A stretch of 64,000 nt of DNA from Rhodococcus koreensis (GCF_900105905.1 NZ_FNSV01000005.1:6758001-6822000); one strand, 5' to 3'. Shown: positions 51,584 through 59,976, counted from the stretch's first letter. Notes: generated from the sequence alone by a model not told the origin. Numbers and translations are program-made.

Positions 51584-52306
51584 ATGTCCGAGATCGACTT
51601 GACCGACCTCGCTGCGCGGCACGACGGTTCGCTGAACTTGCACGGCTATCTGGCGAGGCCGTCGGGTGAGGGTCCGTGGCCGGGTGTGGTGATGGTGCAC
51701 GAGGCGTTCGGTTTGGACGACGTGATGCGGCGTCAGGCGGACAGGCTGGCGTCGGCGGGGTTTCTGACTCTGGCGCCGGATCTGTTCAGTGCGGGCGGTG
51801 CGCGACGTTGCCTGGTGTCGACGATGCGGGCGATGCTCTCGGGGAAGGGCCGGGCGTACGGGGACATCGAGGCTGCGCGTCAGTGGCTGTCCGGGTCTTC
51901 GGACTGCACGGGGAAGATCGGGGTCATCGGGTTCTGCATGGGCGGCGGGTTCGCTCTGATGACCCTGCGCACCGGGTTCGACGCGGCAGCCCCGAACTAC
52001 GGGGTCTTGCCGCGTCACCTGGACGCGGCGGTGGCGGGGGCGTGTCCGGTGGTGGCCAGTTACGGCGGGAAGGACTTCGCCCTGCGGAACGCGGCGGCCA
52101 AGTTGGAGTCGGCGCTGACCCGGGCCGGTGTGGTCCACGACGTGAAGGAGTATCCGACGGCCGGCCATACGTTCCTGAACGACGCACTGGCCGGACCGAA
52201 GGTGATGCGTCCCCTGATGAAGGTCACGGGGATGGTGCCCGACCCGGAAGCCGCCGCCGATGCGTGGACCAGAATCGACGGTTTCTTCGGGGAGCACCTG
52301 GGTTGA
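51584..52306 (+). CDS. Dienelactone hydrolase family protein
   Basis: 240 aa alpha/beta hydrolase. The nucleophile Cys lies in GVIGFCMGGGFALMTL, the Asp in YGGKDFALRNAAAKLE and the His in TAGHTFLNDAL, the Cys-Asp-His triad of dienelactone hydrolases. N terminus SLNLHGYLARPSGEGPWPGV and HEAFGLDDVMRRQADRLASAG fit the family. ATG at 51584 follows GGGAG; the frame also runs in from 51536. The stop codon lies within TTGAT at the left edge of the TnpB element. Confidence 0.88.
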   Translation: MSEIDLTDLAARHDGSLNLHGYLARPSGEGPWPGVVMVHEAFGLDDVMRRQADRLASAGFLTLAPDLFSAGGARRCLVSTMRAMLSGKGRAYGDIEAARQWLSGSSDCTGKIGVIGFCMGGGFALMTLRTGFDAAAPNYGVLPRHLDAAVAGACPVVASYGGKDFALRNAAAKLESALTRAGVVHDVKEYPTAGHTFLNDALAGPKVMRPLMKVTGMVPDPEAAADAWTRIDGFFGEHLG

Positions 52307-52393
52307 TCCGTGAGTCTTTCGGCGCAGACCCGGTCCTTGAGGTCCGGGATAGCTGATCTGGATTTGTCGGACTGTGGGGTTAGTGTCTGGGTC

Positions 52394-53536
52394 ATGGCGG
52401 GGAGGGTGGTGAAGCGGGCGTTCAAGTACCGTTTCTATCCGACTGCGGTGCAGGCGGAACAGCTTGCTCGGACGTTCGGGTGCACCCGGTATGTCTACAA
52501 CCGGGCGTTGGCGGAGCGGTCGCGGGCGTGGTCGCAGGAGCGGCGGCGGGTCACCTATGCGGACACCTCGAAGATGCTCACCGGATGGAAGCGGGACGCG
52601 GGGACCGCGTGGTTGGCGGAGCCGTCGAAGGGGCCGCTGCAGGAGTCGCTGCGGCAGTTGCAGGGTGCGTTCGAGAGGTTCTGGCGCACGCAGGCCCGCT
52701 ACCCGCAGTTCAAGAAGGAGGGGCAGTCGAAGGATTCGGCGACCTACTACTCGAACTGCTTCATTTTCAGGGATGGGCAGATCCGGTTGGCCAAGCAGAC
52801 CGAACCCCTGGACGTTCGGTGGTCGAGGCCACTACCGGAGGGGGCGGTGCCGTCGCAGGTGACGGTGTCGCGTAATGCTCGTGGTCAGTACCACATCTCG
52901 ATCCTCGTAGAGGACACCATCAGCGAACTCGAGCCGGCCGATCGGGTGGTCGGGCTCGACGCCGGGATCACCAGCCTGTACACGCTGTCGACGGGGGAGA
53001 AGATCACCAACCCGCGACACGAGCGCGCGGACCGCGAGCGGCTGGCGAAGGCGCAACGAGCACTGGCCAGGAAGGAGAAAGGGTCCCGGAACCGGGCCAA
53101 GGCCCGACTGAAGGTCGCGAAGATTCATGGCCGGATCGCTGATCGGCGCCGCGATTATCTGCACAAACTCTCCACTCGGCTGGTGCGCGAAAATCAAGTG
53201 ATCGCCGTCGAGGATCTGAGTGTGCGGAATATGGTGAAGAATCGGTCGTTGTCTCGGGTGATCTCGGATGCGGGGTGGTCCGAGTTCCGGTCGATGCTCG
53301 AGTACAAGGCCGACTGGTACGGGCGGCGGGTGGTGGTGATCGACCGGTTTCATCCGTCGTCGAAGACCTGCTCGGTGTGCGGGGAGGTCGCCTTGGCGAT
53401 GCCGCTGGACGTGCGGGAGTGGACGTGCCGGTGCGGCGCGGTCCATGATCGGGATGTGAACGCGGCAAGGAATATTTTGGCCGTCGGACTGACGGTGGCA
53501 GCCTGCGGAGATGGTGTGAGACCGCCCCGCACCTAA
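52394..53536 (+). CDS. tnpB: TnpB RNA-guided endonuclease
   Basis: 380 aa. OrfB N-terminal region YKYRFYPT-like (AFKYRFYPTAVQAEQLARTF); RuvC residues Asp in VVGLDAGITSLYTLS (about 188), Glu in QVIAVEDLSVRNMVKN (about 271) and Asp in HDRDVNAARNILA (about 353); zinc site CSVCGE and CRCGAVHDRD. All catalytic residues are intact, so an active nuclease is plausible. Start ATG at 52394, with no neighbouring transposase. The stop codon forms the loop of a 12-base-pair hairpin. Confidence 0.93.
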   Translation: MAGRVVKRAFKYRFYPTAVQAEQLARTFGCTRYVYNRALAERSRAWSQERRRVTYADTSKMLTGWKRDAGTAWLAEPSKGPLQESLRQLQGAFERFWRTQARYPQFKKEGQSKDSATYYSNCFIFRDGQIRLAKQTEPLDVRWSRPLPEGAVPSQVTVSRNARGQYHISILVEDTISELEPADRVVGLDAGITSLYTLSTGEKITNPRHERADRERLAKAQRALARKEKGSRNRAKARLKVAKIHGRIADRRRDYLHKLSTRLVRENQVIAVEDLSVRNMVKNRSLSRVISDAGWSEFRSMLEYKADWYGRRVVVIDRFHPSSKTCSVCGEVALAMPLDVREWTCRCGAVHDRDVNAARNILAVGLTVAACGDGVRPPRT

Positions 53537-53597
53537 GGTGCGGGGCGGCAACCGTCGGTGAAACAGGAACCTCGGGACGCGAGTCCCGGGGGGAATC
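53522..53597 (+). ncRNA. Putative omega-RNA scaffold of the TnpB element
   Basis: Perfect stem CCGCCCCGCACC (53522-53533), loop TAA (the tnpB stop), GGTGCGGGGCGG (53537-53548); a second hairpin at 53573-53588; then GAATC. By analogy with known TnpB systems, sequence after about 53598 would act as guide. The 5' limit within tnpB cannot be set here. Confidence 0.5.
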
Positions 53598-53622
53598 TCG
53601 GTCGTTCACGGCCGAGAGGACG

Positions 53623-53874
53623 TCAACAGTGGATGTACCGGCGGGTGGCGTGCCCGTAGTCGAGTCCGCACGCCCGGACGACCTGGCCGAGGCTGAGGTA
53701 TCCCTCGATGCTCGTGGCCTTCGCGAATTTGCCGTCGGCCCGTACCGACACCGTGACGCTGGACGCGACCGAATCGACCCGAGCGAGTTCGTACTCGTCG
53801 ACGCCGCCTGCGGCCTGAGCCACACAGGTGACAGCGCCCTGGGCGTACGCGATCTCGATCAGGTCCTCGATCAT
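53623..53874 (-). CDS. Hypothetical protein, possibly iron-regulated
   Basis: 83 aa, MIEDLIEIAYAQGAVTCVAQ at the N terminus and GLDYGHATRRYIHC at the end; two Cys in the body and one at the C terminus. No signal or membrane helix. Not assigned to a family. GAGGAG lies 7 bases before its ATG. The iron box at 53905 lies 31 bases upstream, so iron-dependent expression is likely. The TnpB element sits just downstream of its stop. Confidence 0.7.
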   Translation of the reverse strand: MIEDLIEIAYAQGAVTCVAQAAGGVDEYELARVDSVASSVTVSVRADGKFAKATSIEGYLSLGQVVRACGLDYGHATRRYIHC

Positions 53875-53904
53875 GTGCAGGCTCCTCGCCTCGAAGTAAC
53901 GAAA

Positions 53905-53923
53905 TGAGGTTAGCCTTAGCTAC
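53905..53923. promoter_or_regulatory. IdeR-type iron box before the 83-aa gene
   Basis: TGAGGTTAGCCTTAGCTAC fits TTAGGTTAGSCTAACCTAA at 15 of 19 positions. It is 31 bases from the 83-aa gene start and 85 from the divergent amino-acid permease start. Confidence 0.6.
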
Positions 53924-54007
53924 TCGGCTTCTGTCAAGTCCCCGGCGTAACGTGACGCACGCTTTCGGACGGTGACAGCAAGGACTGAGAAGGGTTGCAG
54001 GTGTTCC

Positions 54008-55480
54008 ATGGCTGACCGCACTTCCTCGACGGACTCGATCGGATCGGGCGGCGACCCGGGGACGGGAGCGGGCGGCGAACCGCATCTCTCCAGGCAGCTC
54101 GCCAACCGGCACATCCAGCTGATCGCGATCGGCGGAGCAATCGGCACGGGCCTGTTCATGGGGTCCGGGAAGACGATCTCGCTGGCCGGACCGTCGGTGA
54201 TCTTCGTCTACATGATCATCGGCTTCATGCTGTTCTTCGTGATGCGGGCAATGGGGGAGTTGCTGCTCTCCAACCTGCACTACAAGTCGTTCTCCGACTT
54301 CACGGCAGACCTGCTCGGCCCCTGGGCCGGGTTCTTCACGGGGTGGACGTACTGGTTCTGCTGGATCGTCACGGGGATCGCCGACATCATCGCGATCTCC
54401 GGTTACGTGCGGTACTGGTGGCCCGACCTCCAGCTGTGGATCCCGGCGCTGATCGCCATCGCGGCGCTGCTGCTGCTGAATCTGCCGACAGTCCGGGCGT
54501 TCGGCGAGACCGAGTTCTGGTTCGCGCTGATCAAGATCATCGCCATCCTCAGCCTCATCGTCGTCGGACTCGTGATGGTGTTCACGCACTTCACGTCGCC
54601 GGGCGGCTCGGAGGCGGGATTCGACAACCTGTGGAACGACGGCGGCATGTTCCCGACCGGCGCGATGGGCTTCGTGGCCGGATTCCAGATCGCGGTCTTC
54701 GCGTTCGTCGGTATCGAACTCGTCGGCACCACGGCGGCCGAGGCGAAGGATCCGGAGAAGAACCTGCCGAAGGCGATCAACTCCATCCCGATCCGCATCC
54801 TGCTGTTCTATGTGGTGTCGCTGATCGTGATCATCTCGGTCACGCCGTGGCGTGAGGTCGTCCCCGGGGAGAGCCCCTTCACGGCGATGTTCACGCTCGC
54901 AGGTCTGGGAATCGCGGCGGGAGTCATCCAGTTCGTGGTGCTGACGTCCGCGGCGTCCTCGGCCAACTCGGGAATCTATTCGACGTCCCGGATGGTCTAC
55001 GGCCTCGCGCAGGAGGGGGACGCACCGGCCCGACTCGGTAGGCTCAGCTCCCGCAAGGTCCCGGCCAACGCGCTGATGTTCTCGTGCGCCTTCCTGCTGT
55101 CGGCGATCGCGCTGCTGTTCTCCGGCGACTCGGTCATCGAGGCGTTCACGACTGTGACGACAATCTCATCGGTGCTGTTCATCTTCGTGTGGACGATGAT
55201 CCTGGCCAGCTATCTCGTGTACCGGAAGCGCCGCCCCGAACTGCACGAGGCCTCGAAGTTCAAGATGCCCGGCGGTGTGGTGATGTGCTGGGTCGTGCTG
55301 GCGTTCTTCGTCTTTCTCATCTGGGCCCTGACCCAGGAGGACGACACCCTCGAGGCGCTCCTCGTCACCCCGGTATGGTTCATCGTGCTCGGGATCGCGT
55401 GGGCGGTAATTCGCCGGCGCGCCCCGCACCGCGCTCGGTACGCCGCCTTCAAGGCGGAACTCGAGGAGCGCCGAACATAA
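54008..55480 (+). CDS. Amino-acid permease (CycA-like, APC family)
   Basis: 490 aa with about 12 hydrophobic helices. HIQLIAIGGAIGTGLFMGSG is the hallmark N-terminal APC motif and SAASSANSGIYSTSRMVYGLA the loop of helix 8; overall layout fits AAT-family permeases such as CycA (D-Ala, D-Ser, Gly) or proline permeases. Start ATG at 54008 was taken; an in-frame ATG at 53972 is possible. Substrate inferred only at family level. Confidence 0.87.
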   Translation: MADRTSSTDSIGSGGDPGTGAGGEPHLSRQLANRHIQLIAIGGAIGTGLFMGSGKTISLAGPSVIFVYMIIGFMLFFVMRAMGELLLSNLHYKSFSDFTADLLGPWAGFFTGWTYWFCWIVTGIADIIAISGYVRYWWPDLQLWIPALIAIAALLLLNLPTVRAFGETEFWFALIKIIAILSLIVVGLVMVFTHFTSPGGSEAGFDNLWNDGGMFPTGAMGFVAGFQIAVFAFVGIELVGTTAAEAKDPEKNLPKAINSIPIRILLFYVVSLIVIISVTPWREVVPGESPFTAMFTLAGLGIAAGVIQFVVLTSAASSANSGIYSTSRMVYGLAQEGDAPARLGRLSSRKVPANALMFSCAFLLSAIALLFSGDSVIEAFTTVTTISSVLFIFVWTMILASYLVYRKRRPELHEASKFKMPGGVVMCWVVLAFFVFLIWALTQEDDTLEALLVTPVWFIVLGIAWAVIRRRAPHRARYAAFKAELEERRT

Positions 55481-55540
55481 ACGTTCGGTAACGGTGGCGC
55501 GGACCTATATCGTTTTGTTACATTCGTCGCCAGACAGAGG

Positions 55541-55564
55541 AGCCCACCCCGGACGGGGAGGGCT
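55541..55564. terminator. Hairpin between permease and peptidase genes
   Basis: AGCCC-A-CCCC-GGAC-GGGG-A-GGGCT forms a 9-base-pair stem with one A-A mismatch. It lies 61 bases after the permease stop and 29 before the M23 start. It could end the permease transcript or fold in the peptidase leader; no T-run. Confidence 0.4.
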
Positions 55565-55593
55565 GCAATCCGACGACTGACGAGGTATTTACT

Positions 55594-56382
55594 GTGGGTT
55601 CCCACCACCGGGCGAGCGGGTCTTCCATTCGCTTCGAGATCGATCCGGACGCGGCGCGCGGGCGCCATCGCAACCAGCAGGCCGGAGCGGGTGTGGGCAT
55701 CAAGGCCGCGACTGTCGCGGCCGCCACCGGAGCCATCGTCGTCGGTGCAGCCCAGCTGGGTGCCGGAAACGCCGCCGCCGCCCCCGTCGACTCCCACGAG
55801 ACGAACGGTGCGCAGACCCTGCCGGGCCTGCCGTTCGAGATCCCGGCCGGTGTCCTTCCCGCCGGCTTCGAATTGCCCGCAGACCTGGGCACCGCCGCCC
55901 AGAACCTCGGGGGCCCGGACCTCGGCGCCCAGGCTCAGCAGTGGCTGTCCTCCGTCAACCCGGTCAAGCCTCACACGGTTCAGCCGGTGTCGGGCAAGCT
56001 GACCTCCGACTTCGGTTCCCGCTGGGGAGCCCACCACGGCGGCATCGACATCGCGGCGCCCATCGGCACGTCGGTGCTCGCAGCGGCCGACGGCCAGGTC
56101 ATCGACGCCGGCGCGGCGTCCGGCTTCGGACTGTGGGTGCGTCTCCTGCACGACGACGGCACCGTCACCGTCTACGGACACGTCAACGACTACACCGTGA
56201 GCGTGGGGCAGCGCGTCACCGCAGGGCAGGAAATCGCCCACGTCGGCAACCGCGGCCAGTCCACCGGACCGCACCTGCACTTCGAGGTGCACGACGCGAA
56301 CGGAAACAAGATCGATCCTGGCCGCTGGCTGCAGGAGCGCGGCGTGTCCGTCACCTGGGGCAACGCGGGCGCCAACGCGTAA
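55594..56382 (+). CDS. Secreted M23 family metallopeptidase
   Basis: 262 aa. The N-terminal hydrophobic stretch (IKAATVAAATGAIVVGAAQL, then GAGNAAAA-PVD) is a signal sequence after a cytoplasmic leader of about 35 residues. The LytM domain is complete: HHGGIDIAAPIGT (first His and Asp), GHVNDYTVSVGQRVTAGQEI and GPHLHFEVHD (HxH). It is likely a peptidoglycan endopeptidase or amidase-activating factor. Start GTG at 55594. Confidence 0.88.
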   Translation: MGSHHRASGSSIRFEIDPDAARGRHRNQQAGAGVGIKAATVAAATGAIVVGAAQLGAGNAAAAPVDSHETNGAQTLPGLPFEIPAGVLPAGFELPADLGTAAQNLGGPDLGAQAQQWLSSVNPVKPHTVQPVSGKLTSDFGSRWGAHHGGIDIAAPIGTSVLAAADGQVIDAGAASGFGLWVRLLHDDGTVTVYGHVNDYTVSVGQRVTAGQEIAHVGNRGQSTGPHLHFEVHDANGNKIDPGRWLQERGVSVTWGNAGANA

Positions 56383-56386
56383 GGGC

Positions 56387-56647
56387 CTACTCCGGCTCGA
56401 GATCGTCGTCGTTGCGGAACACGAGTGGTCCGCTGTCGAGGGCGATCGCCCAGCGGCGTGACACGGCCCAGTCCCGGCCGTACGAATCGTTGCTGATGTC
56501 CTGGACGCCGGCGAAATCGTCGACGATGACGCCGGCCTCCAGGGGCCACTTCTTCTCGGCCAGTTCGTGATCGGCCGAGTGCCGCGTTTTCACGCGCGTG
56601 CCCACGGAGAACTCTGGTTTCTTCTTGGAGTCGGTATCAGGCGTCAT
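56387..56647 (-). CDS. Hypothetical protein, acidic tail
   Basis: 86 aa; PEFSVGTRVKTRHSADHELA, VIVDDFAGVQDISNDSYGRD and an acidic end LVFRNDDDLEPE. A beta-rich small domain is plausible. No family recognised. It converges on the M23 gene with 4 bases between stops. A weak half iron box (AGGTTAGCC at 56681) is discussed in the rejected list. Confidence 0.7.
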   Translation of the reverse strand: MTPDTDSKKKPEFSVGTRVKTRHSADHELAEKKWPLEAGVIVDDFAGVQDISNDSYGRDWAVSRRWAIALDSGPLVFRNDDDLEPE

Positions 56648-56765
56648 CTCCGGTCCTTCCGCTCACCAGCGTCTGGTTCGAGGTTAGCCCGCCATCCCGC
56701 ATTCGCGCGGGCTGAACGGATATGCTCCCCCGTGAGCGCAGTTCGACGCGCAGTTGGGGAGTGGT

Positions 56766-58274
56766 ATGGGTCGCGAAGTGACGTCTCGGACATTCACCCG
56801 AGAAGACCGGCGCCTGTTCCGGCAGAAGGTGCTCATGTGCGTCGACGCGCTCGAGAGGATGCTGCGGGAGGGGGCGTTCGCCGACGACGTCGACCCGCCG
56901 AGGCCCATGCTGGGCATGGAGATCGAGTTCAATCTCGTCCACTCCGACATGACGCCCGCGATGTCCAATCTCGCGGTCCTCGAGTCGATCGACGACGATG
57001 CCGTGTTCCAGACCGAGCTCGGCCAGTTCAACGTCGAGATGAACGTCCGCCCCGGTCCGCTGAACGGTGAGGGGACGTTCGAGCTCGAACGCACCCTGCG
57101 GGCGTCGCTGCACGTCGCCGACGCCCGGATCCACGGCCACGACGCCCAGTTGGTGATGGTCGGCATGCTGCCGACGCTGGAACTCGAGCATCTCGGCCGC
57201 GAGTGGATCACCGCGAACCCCCGCTACGAGCAGCTCAACGACCAGATCTTCGCCGCGCGCGGAGAGGACATCGAACTCGACCTCGAGGGCGTGCCGCTCG
57301 AGGGGCGGTCTGCCGAACAGCTGAAGGTGGACGCCAATTCGGTGCTCCCGGAGGCCGCGTGCACGTCGCTGCAGTTGCACCTGCGCGTCGCGCCGGACGA
57401 ATTCGCCGCCCACTGGAATGCCGCGCAGTGCCTGGCAGGCGCCCAGGTGGCGCTCGCGGCGAACGCACCGTTCATGGCAGGCAAGGCGTTGTGGCACGAA
57501 TCCCGCATCCCGATCTTCGCGCAGGCCACCGATACGCGTCCGCTGGAGTTGAAGAACCAGGGTGTGCGGCCGCGCGTGTGGTTCGGCGAGCGGTGGATCA
57601 CGTCGGTCTTCGACCTGTTCGAGGAGAACTCCCGGTACTTCCCGGCGCTGCTGCCGGAGGTGTCCGACGTCGACCCGTCGGCCGAACTCGACGCGGGCCG
57701 GGTGCCGGACCTCAACGAACTGCAGATGCACAACGGCACCATCTACCGGTGGAACCGCCCGGTGTACGACAGCGACGACGGCAAACCGCACCTGCGCATC
57801 GAGAACCGGGTGCTGCCCGCGGGCCCGACCGTGCTCGACACGATGGCGAACGCCGCGTTCTACTACGGCGCGCTGCGCGGGCTCGCCGAATCGGATCGGC
57901 CGGTGTGGTCGCGGATGTCGTTCAACGCCGCCGAGGAGAACCTGCACGCCGGCGCGAAATACGGCATGGACGCCGAACTGTACTGGCCCGGTGTCGGATT
58001 CGCGGGCGCCGACGAACTCGTCCTGCGGCGGCTGCTGCCCATCGCAGACGAGGGACTCGCGGCGTTCGGGTTGTCGGCGAAGGCCCGCGACCGGTACCTC
58101 AGCGTCATCGAGGGCCGGTGCGTCACCCGGCAGACGGGGGCGTCGTGGCAGCGCGCGCAGGTGGTCCGGCACGAGAACGCCGGGCTGAGCCGCCGGGAAG
58201 CCCTCGCCGCCATGTTGCGTCAGTACGTGGAGAACATGCGGGAGGGCAGCCCCGTCCACACCTGGCCGGTGTGA
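56766..58274 (+). CDS. Glutamate-cysteine ligase GCS2-family protein
   Basis: 502 aa. PMLGMEIEFNLVHSDMTPA near residue 50 and QFNVEMNVRPGPLNGEGTF carry the acidic metal/ATP residues of the GCS2 family; CTSLQLHLRVAPDEFAAHWN and HLRIENRVLPAGPTVLDTMA follow. Such proteins ligate glutamate to an amine or cysteine; the true substrate is uncertain because mycothiol producers lack glutathione. ATG at 56766 follows GGGGAG. It ends 18 bases before the convergent Hmp gene. Confidence 0.83.
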   Translation: MGREVTSRTFTREDRRLFRQKVLMCVDALERMLREGAFADDVDPPRPMLGMEIEFNLVHSDMTPAMSNLAVLESIDDDAVFQTELGQFNVEMNVRPGPLNGEGTFELERTLRASLHVADARIHGHDAQLVMVGMLPTLELEHLGREWITANPRYEQLNDQIFAARGEDIELDLEGVPLEGRSAEQLKVDANSVLPEAACTSLQLHLRVAPDEFAAHWNAAQCLAGAQVALAANAPFMAGKALWHESRIPIFAQATDTRPLELKNQGVRPRVWFGERWITSVFDLFEENSRYFPALLPEVSDVDPSAELDAGRVPDLNELQMHNGTIYRWNRPVYDSDDGKPHLRIENRVLPAGPTVLDTMANAAFYYGALRGLAESDRPVWSRMSFNAAEENLHAGAKYGMDAELYWPGVGFAGADELVLRRLLPIADEGLAAFGLSAKARDRYLSVIEGRCVTRQTGASWQRAQVVRHENAGLSRREALAAMLRQYVENMREGSPVHTWPV

Positions 58275-58292
58275 ACGGCGCCGCGCCCGCAG

Positions 58293-59948
58293 TCACACGG
58301 TGGCCGACCAGCTGTCGGGGCCGAACACCTCGTAGTGGATGTTCTCGGCGGGCACATCCTTGGCGAGGAGCGCTTCGCGTATTCCCAGCATGAAGGGCAG
58401 CGGGCCGCACAGGTAGGCGCGGGTGCCGGGCGCGATCGTGACCTCGCCGAGGTCGGCCCGTCCCTCCCGCAGGCCGCCCACGGGACGTCGGGTGCCCAGG
58501 TCTTCGTACCAGCGGTGCATCACCGCGAACGGCAGACGTTCCACCAGTTCGGTGAGCTCCGCGCGGTGCGCGTGACTGCTGGCGGACCGGTCGGCGTGGA
58601 GCACCGAGATCGGGCGGCTGTCGTCGGTGTCGGCGAGGTGGCTGAGCATCCCGATCATCGGGGTGCACCCGATGCCCGCGGACACCAGGAGCAGCGGCGC
58701 GTCGTCGTCCTGCAGGACGAGATCGCCGAACGGCGTCGACACCGTCAAGACATCGTCTTCGAAGACATTGTGGTACAGGAAGTTCGACACCTCGCCGGCG
58801 CGTTTCACCGAGATCCTCCAGTCGCCGCGCGACGGGGCCGACGACAGGCTGTACTGGCGAATCTGGCGTGCGCCGTCCGGCAGGCGAACGGCGACGGACA
58901 GGTACTGCCCCGGAGTGAACGACGGAAGCGGCGAGCCGTCGACGGAGGTGAGCACGAACGACACCGTGTCCGCGGACTCGTGCCTGCGCTCGCGGACCCG
59001 CACGTCGCGCCACACGTCACCGGCGGCCACTCCCGCCGAGGCGTACAGTCCGGCCTCCATCGCGATCAGGGTCTCCGCCATCAGCCAGTACACCTCGTCC
59101 CAGGCGGCAGCGACCTCGGGAGTGACGGCGTCGCCGAGGACCTCGACGATGGCCGCGAACAGGTGGGTGTGCACGATCGCGTACTGGGAGGGTTCGATCC
59201 CCAGCGAGGCGTGCTTGTTGGCGATCCGCGACAGGATGAGGTCGACGCGCGCCTGATCGGGCTCGAGTTGGAGGGCGGCGAACGCGGCGATGGCGCCGGC
59301 CAGCGCCTTCTGCTGTTCGCCCTGCTTCTGGTTCCCGCGGTTGAACAGGTCTCGTTCGAGTTCGGGATGAGCGTCGAACATCTTGCGGTAGAACAGCGTC
59401 GTGATGTCCGAGATCGCGGCGCCGACCACGGGCAGGGTGGCGCGGATGACGTCCGTCGAGGTGGGCGAGAGCATGTCATTCTCCGATCGTTCGAGAAAAC
59501 TGGGAAGTTGAGGTGGCCACCCGGGGAGGGCGAGCAGCACGGTTCCGGTGGGGGTTCGGGTGAGGTCTTCGACGGTGAGGCCGTCCAGCGACTCGAAGAA
59601 CGCGTTCTGCGCGCGCCGGAGCGCCGACCGGAGCAGGCACCCCGATCGCAGCGGGCACGGCTGGGCGCCGTCGCAGTCGACGACCTCCGCGTCGCCTTCG
59701 AGTCGGCGGGCGAGCCAGCCGACGGACGCGGTGCGCCCGAGTTCGGTGATGGCCAGGCCGCCGGCGCGTCCGCGGCGTGCGTCGACGATGCCGAGTTCGC
59801 CGAGTCGGGTGATCACCTTGGCGGCGTGGGTGTACGACACCGACAGTTCCTCGGCGATCGCCCGGCTACCCGGTCGTTCGCCGTCCCCGGCCACGGCCAG
59901 TCGCATGACCACCCGCAGTCCGAGGTCGGTGAACTGTGTGAGTTGCAT
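58293..59948 (-). CDS. hmp: NsrR-type Rrf2 regulator fused in frame to flavohemoglobin (NO dioxygenase)
   Basis: 551 codons without a stop. Residues 1-150 are an Rrf2 regulator: MQLTQFTDLGLRVVMRLAVA, HTH VSYTHAAKVITRLGELGIVD, and Cys92, Cys98, Cys104 in C-DGAQP-C-PLRSG-C, plus Asp8, the Fe-S ligand set of NsrR. From residue 159 (ATG at 59474) a complete flavohemoglobin follows: globin with TTLFYRKMFDAHP and HTHLFAAIVEVLGD, then FAD motif RQYSLSSAP and NADH motif LVSAGIGCTPMIGML. GGAGAATGAC before the internal ATG allows separate translation. Whether a fusion protein exists in vivo, or only Hmp plus a read-through, is unresolved. Confidence 0.87.
   Translation of the reverse strand: MQLTQFTDLGLRVVMRLAVAGDGERPGSRAIAEELSVSYTHAAKVITRLGELGIVDARRGRAGGLAITELGRTASVGWLARRLEGDAEVVDCDGAQPCPLRSGCLLRSALRRAQNAFFESLDGLTVEDLTRTPTGTVLLALPGWPPQLPSFLERSENDMLSPTSTDVIRATLPVVGAAISDITTLFYRKMFDAHPELERDLFNRGNQKQGEQQKALAGAIAAFAALQLEPDQARVDLILSRIANKHASLGIEPSQYAIVHTHLFAAIVEVLGDAVTPEVAAAWDEVYWLMAETLIAMEAGLYASAGVAAGDVWRDVRVRERRHESADTVSFVLTSVDGSPLPSFTPGQYLSVAVRLPDGARQIRQYSLSSAPSRGDWRISVKRAGEVSNFLYHNVFEDDVLTVSTPFGDLVLQDDDAPLLLVSAGIGCTPMIGMLSHLADTDDSRPISVLHADRSASSHAHRAELTELVERLPFAVMHRWYEDLGTRRPVGGLREGRADLGEVTIAPGTRAYLCGPLPFMLGIREALLAKDVPAENIHYEVFGPDSWSATV
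59472..59483 (-). promoter_or_regulatory. Internal ribosome site and start of Hmp
   Basis: On the minus strand GGAGAATGAC-ATG places a Shine-Dalgarno 6 bases before an in-frame ATG at 59474. Translation from here would give a normal 393-residue flavohemoglobin (MLSPTSTDVIRATLPVVG). Confidence 0.6.
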
Positions 59949-59953
59949 GACCC

Positions 59954-59976
59954 GAATGTACTTTAATTCGCATCTT
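59954..59976. promoter_or_regulatory. Candidate NsrR operator
   Basis: On the minus strand AAGATGCGAATTAAAGTAC is a good NsrR half-site (consensus AAGATGC) with a weak second half ending ACATTC, just upstream of the regulator start. Autoregulation of the regulator-hmp unit by NO is inferred. Confidence 0.4.

Larger units (their letters stand above)
52308..53597 (+). mobile_element. IS200/IS605-type element carrying only tnpB
   Basis: Left edge placed after TTGAT (52303-52307); a sub-terminal hairpin CCCGG-T-CCT-TG-AGG-T-CCGGG occupies 52329-52348. The right edge is inferred as the GAATC at 53593-53597, 5 bases after the hairpin CGGGAC-GCGA-GTCCCG (53573-53588). No tnpA transposase is present. 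Boundaries are by analogy with ISDra2-type elements, not proven. Confidence 0.65.

Noticed and set aside
56679..56697. Half iron box (AGGTTAGCC) upstream of the 86-aa gene at 56387-56647
   Set aside because: Only one half fits (11 of 19 positions); insufficient to claim IdeR control.
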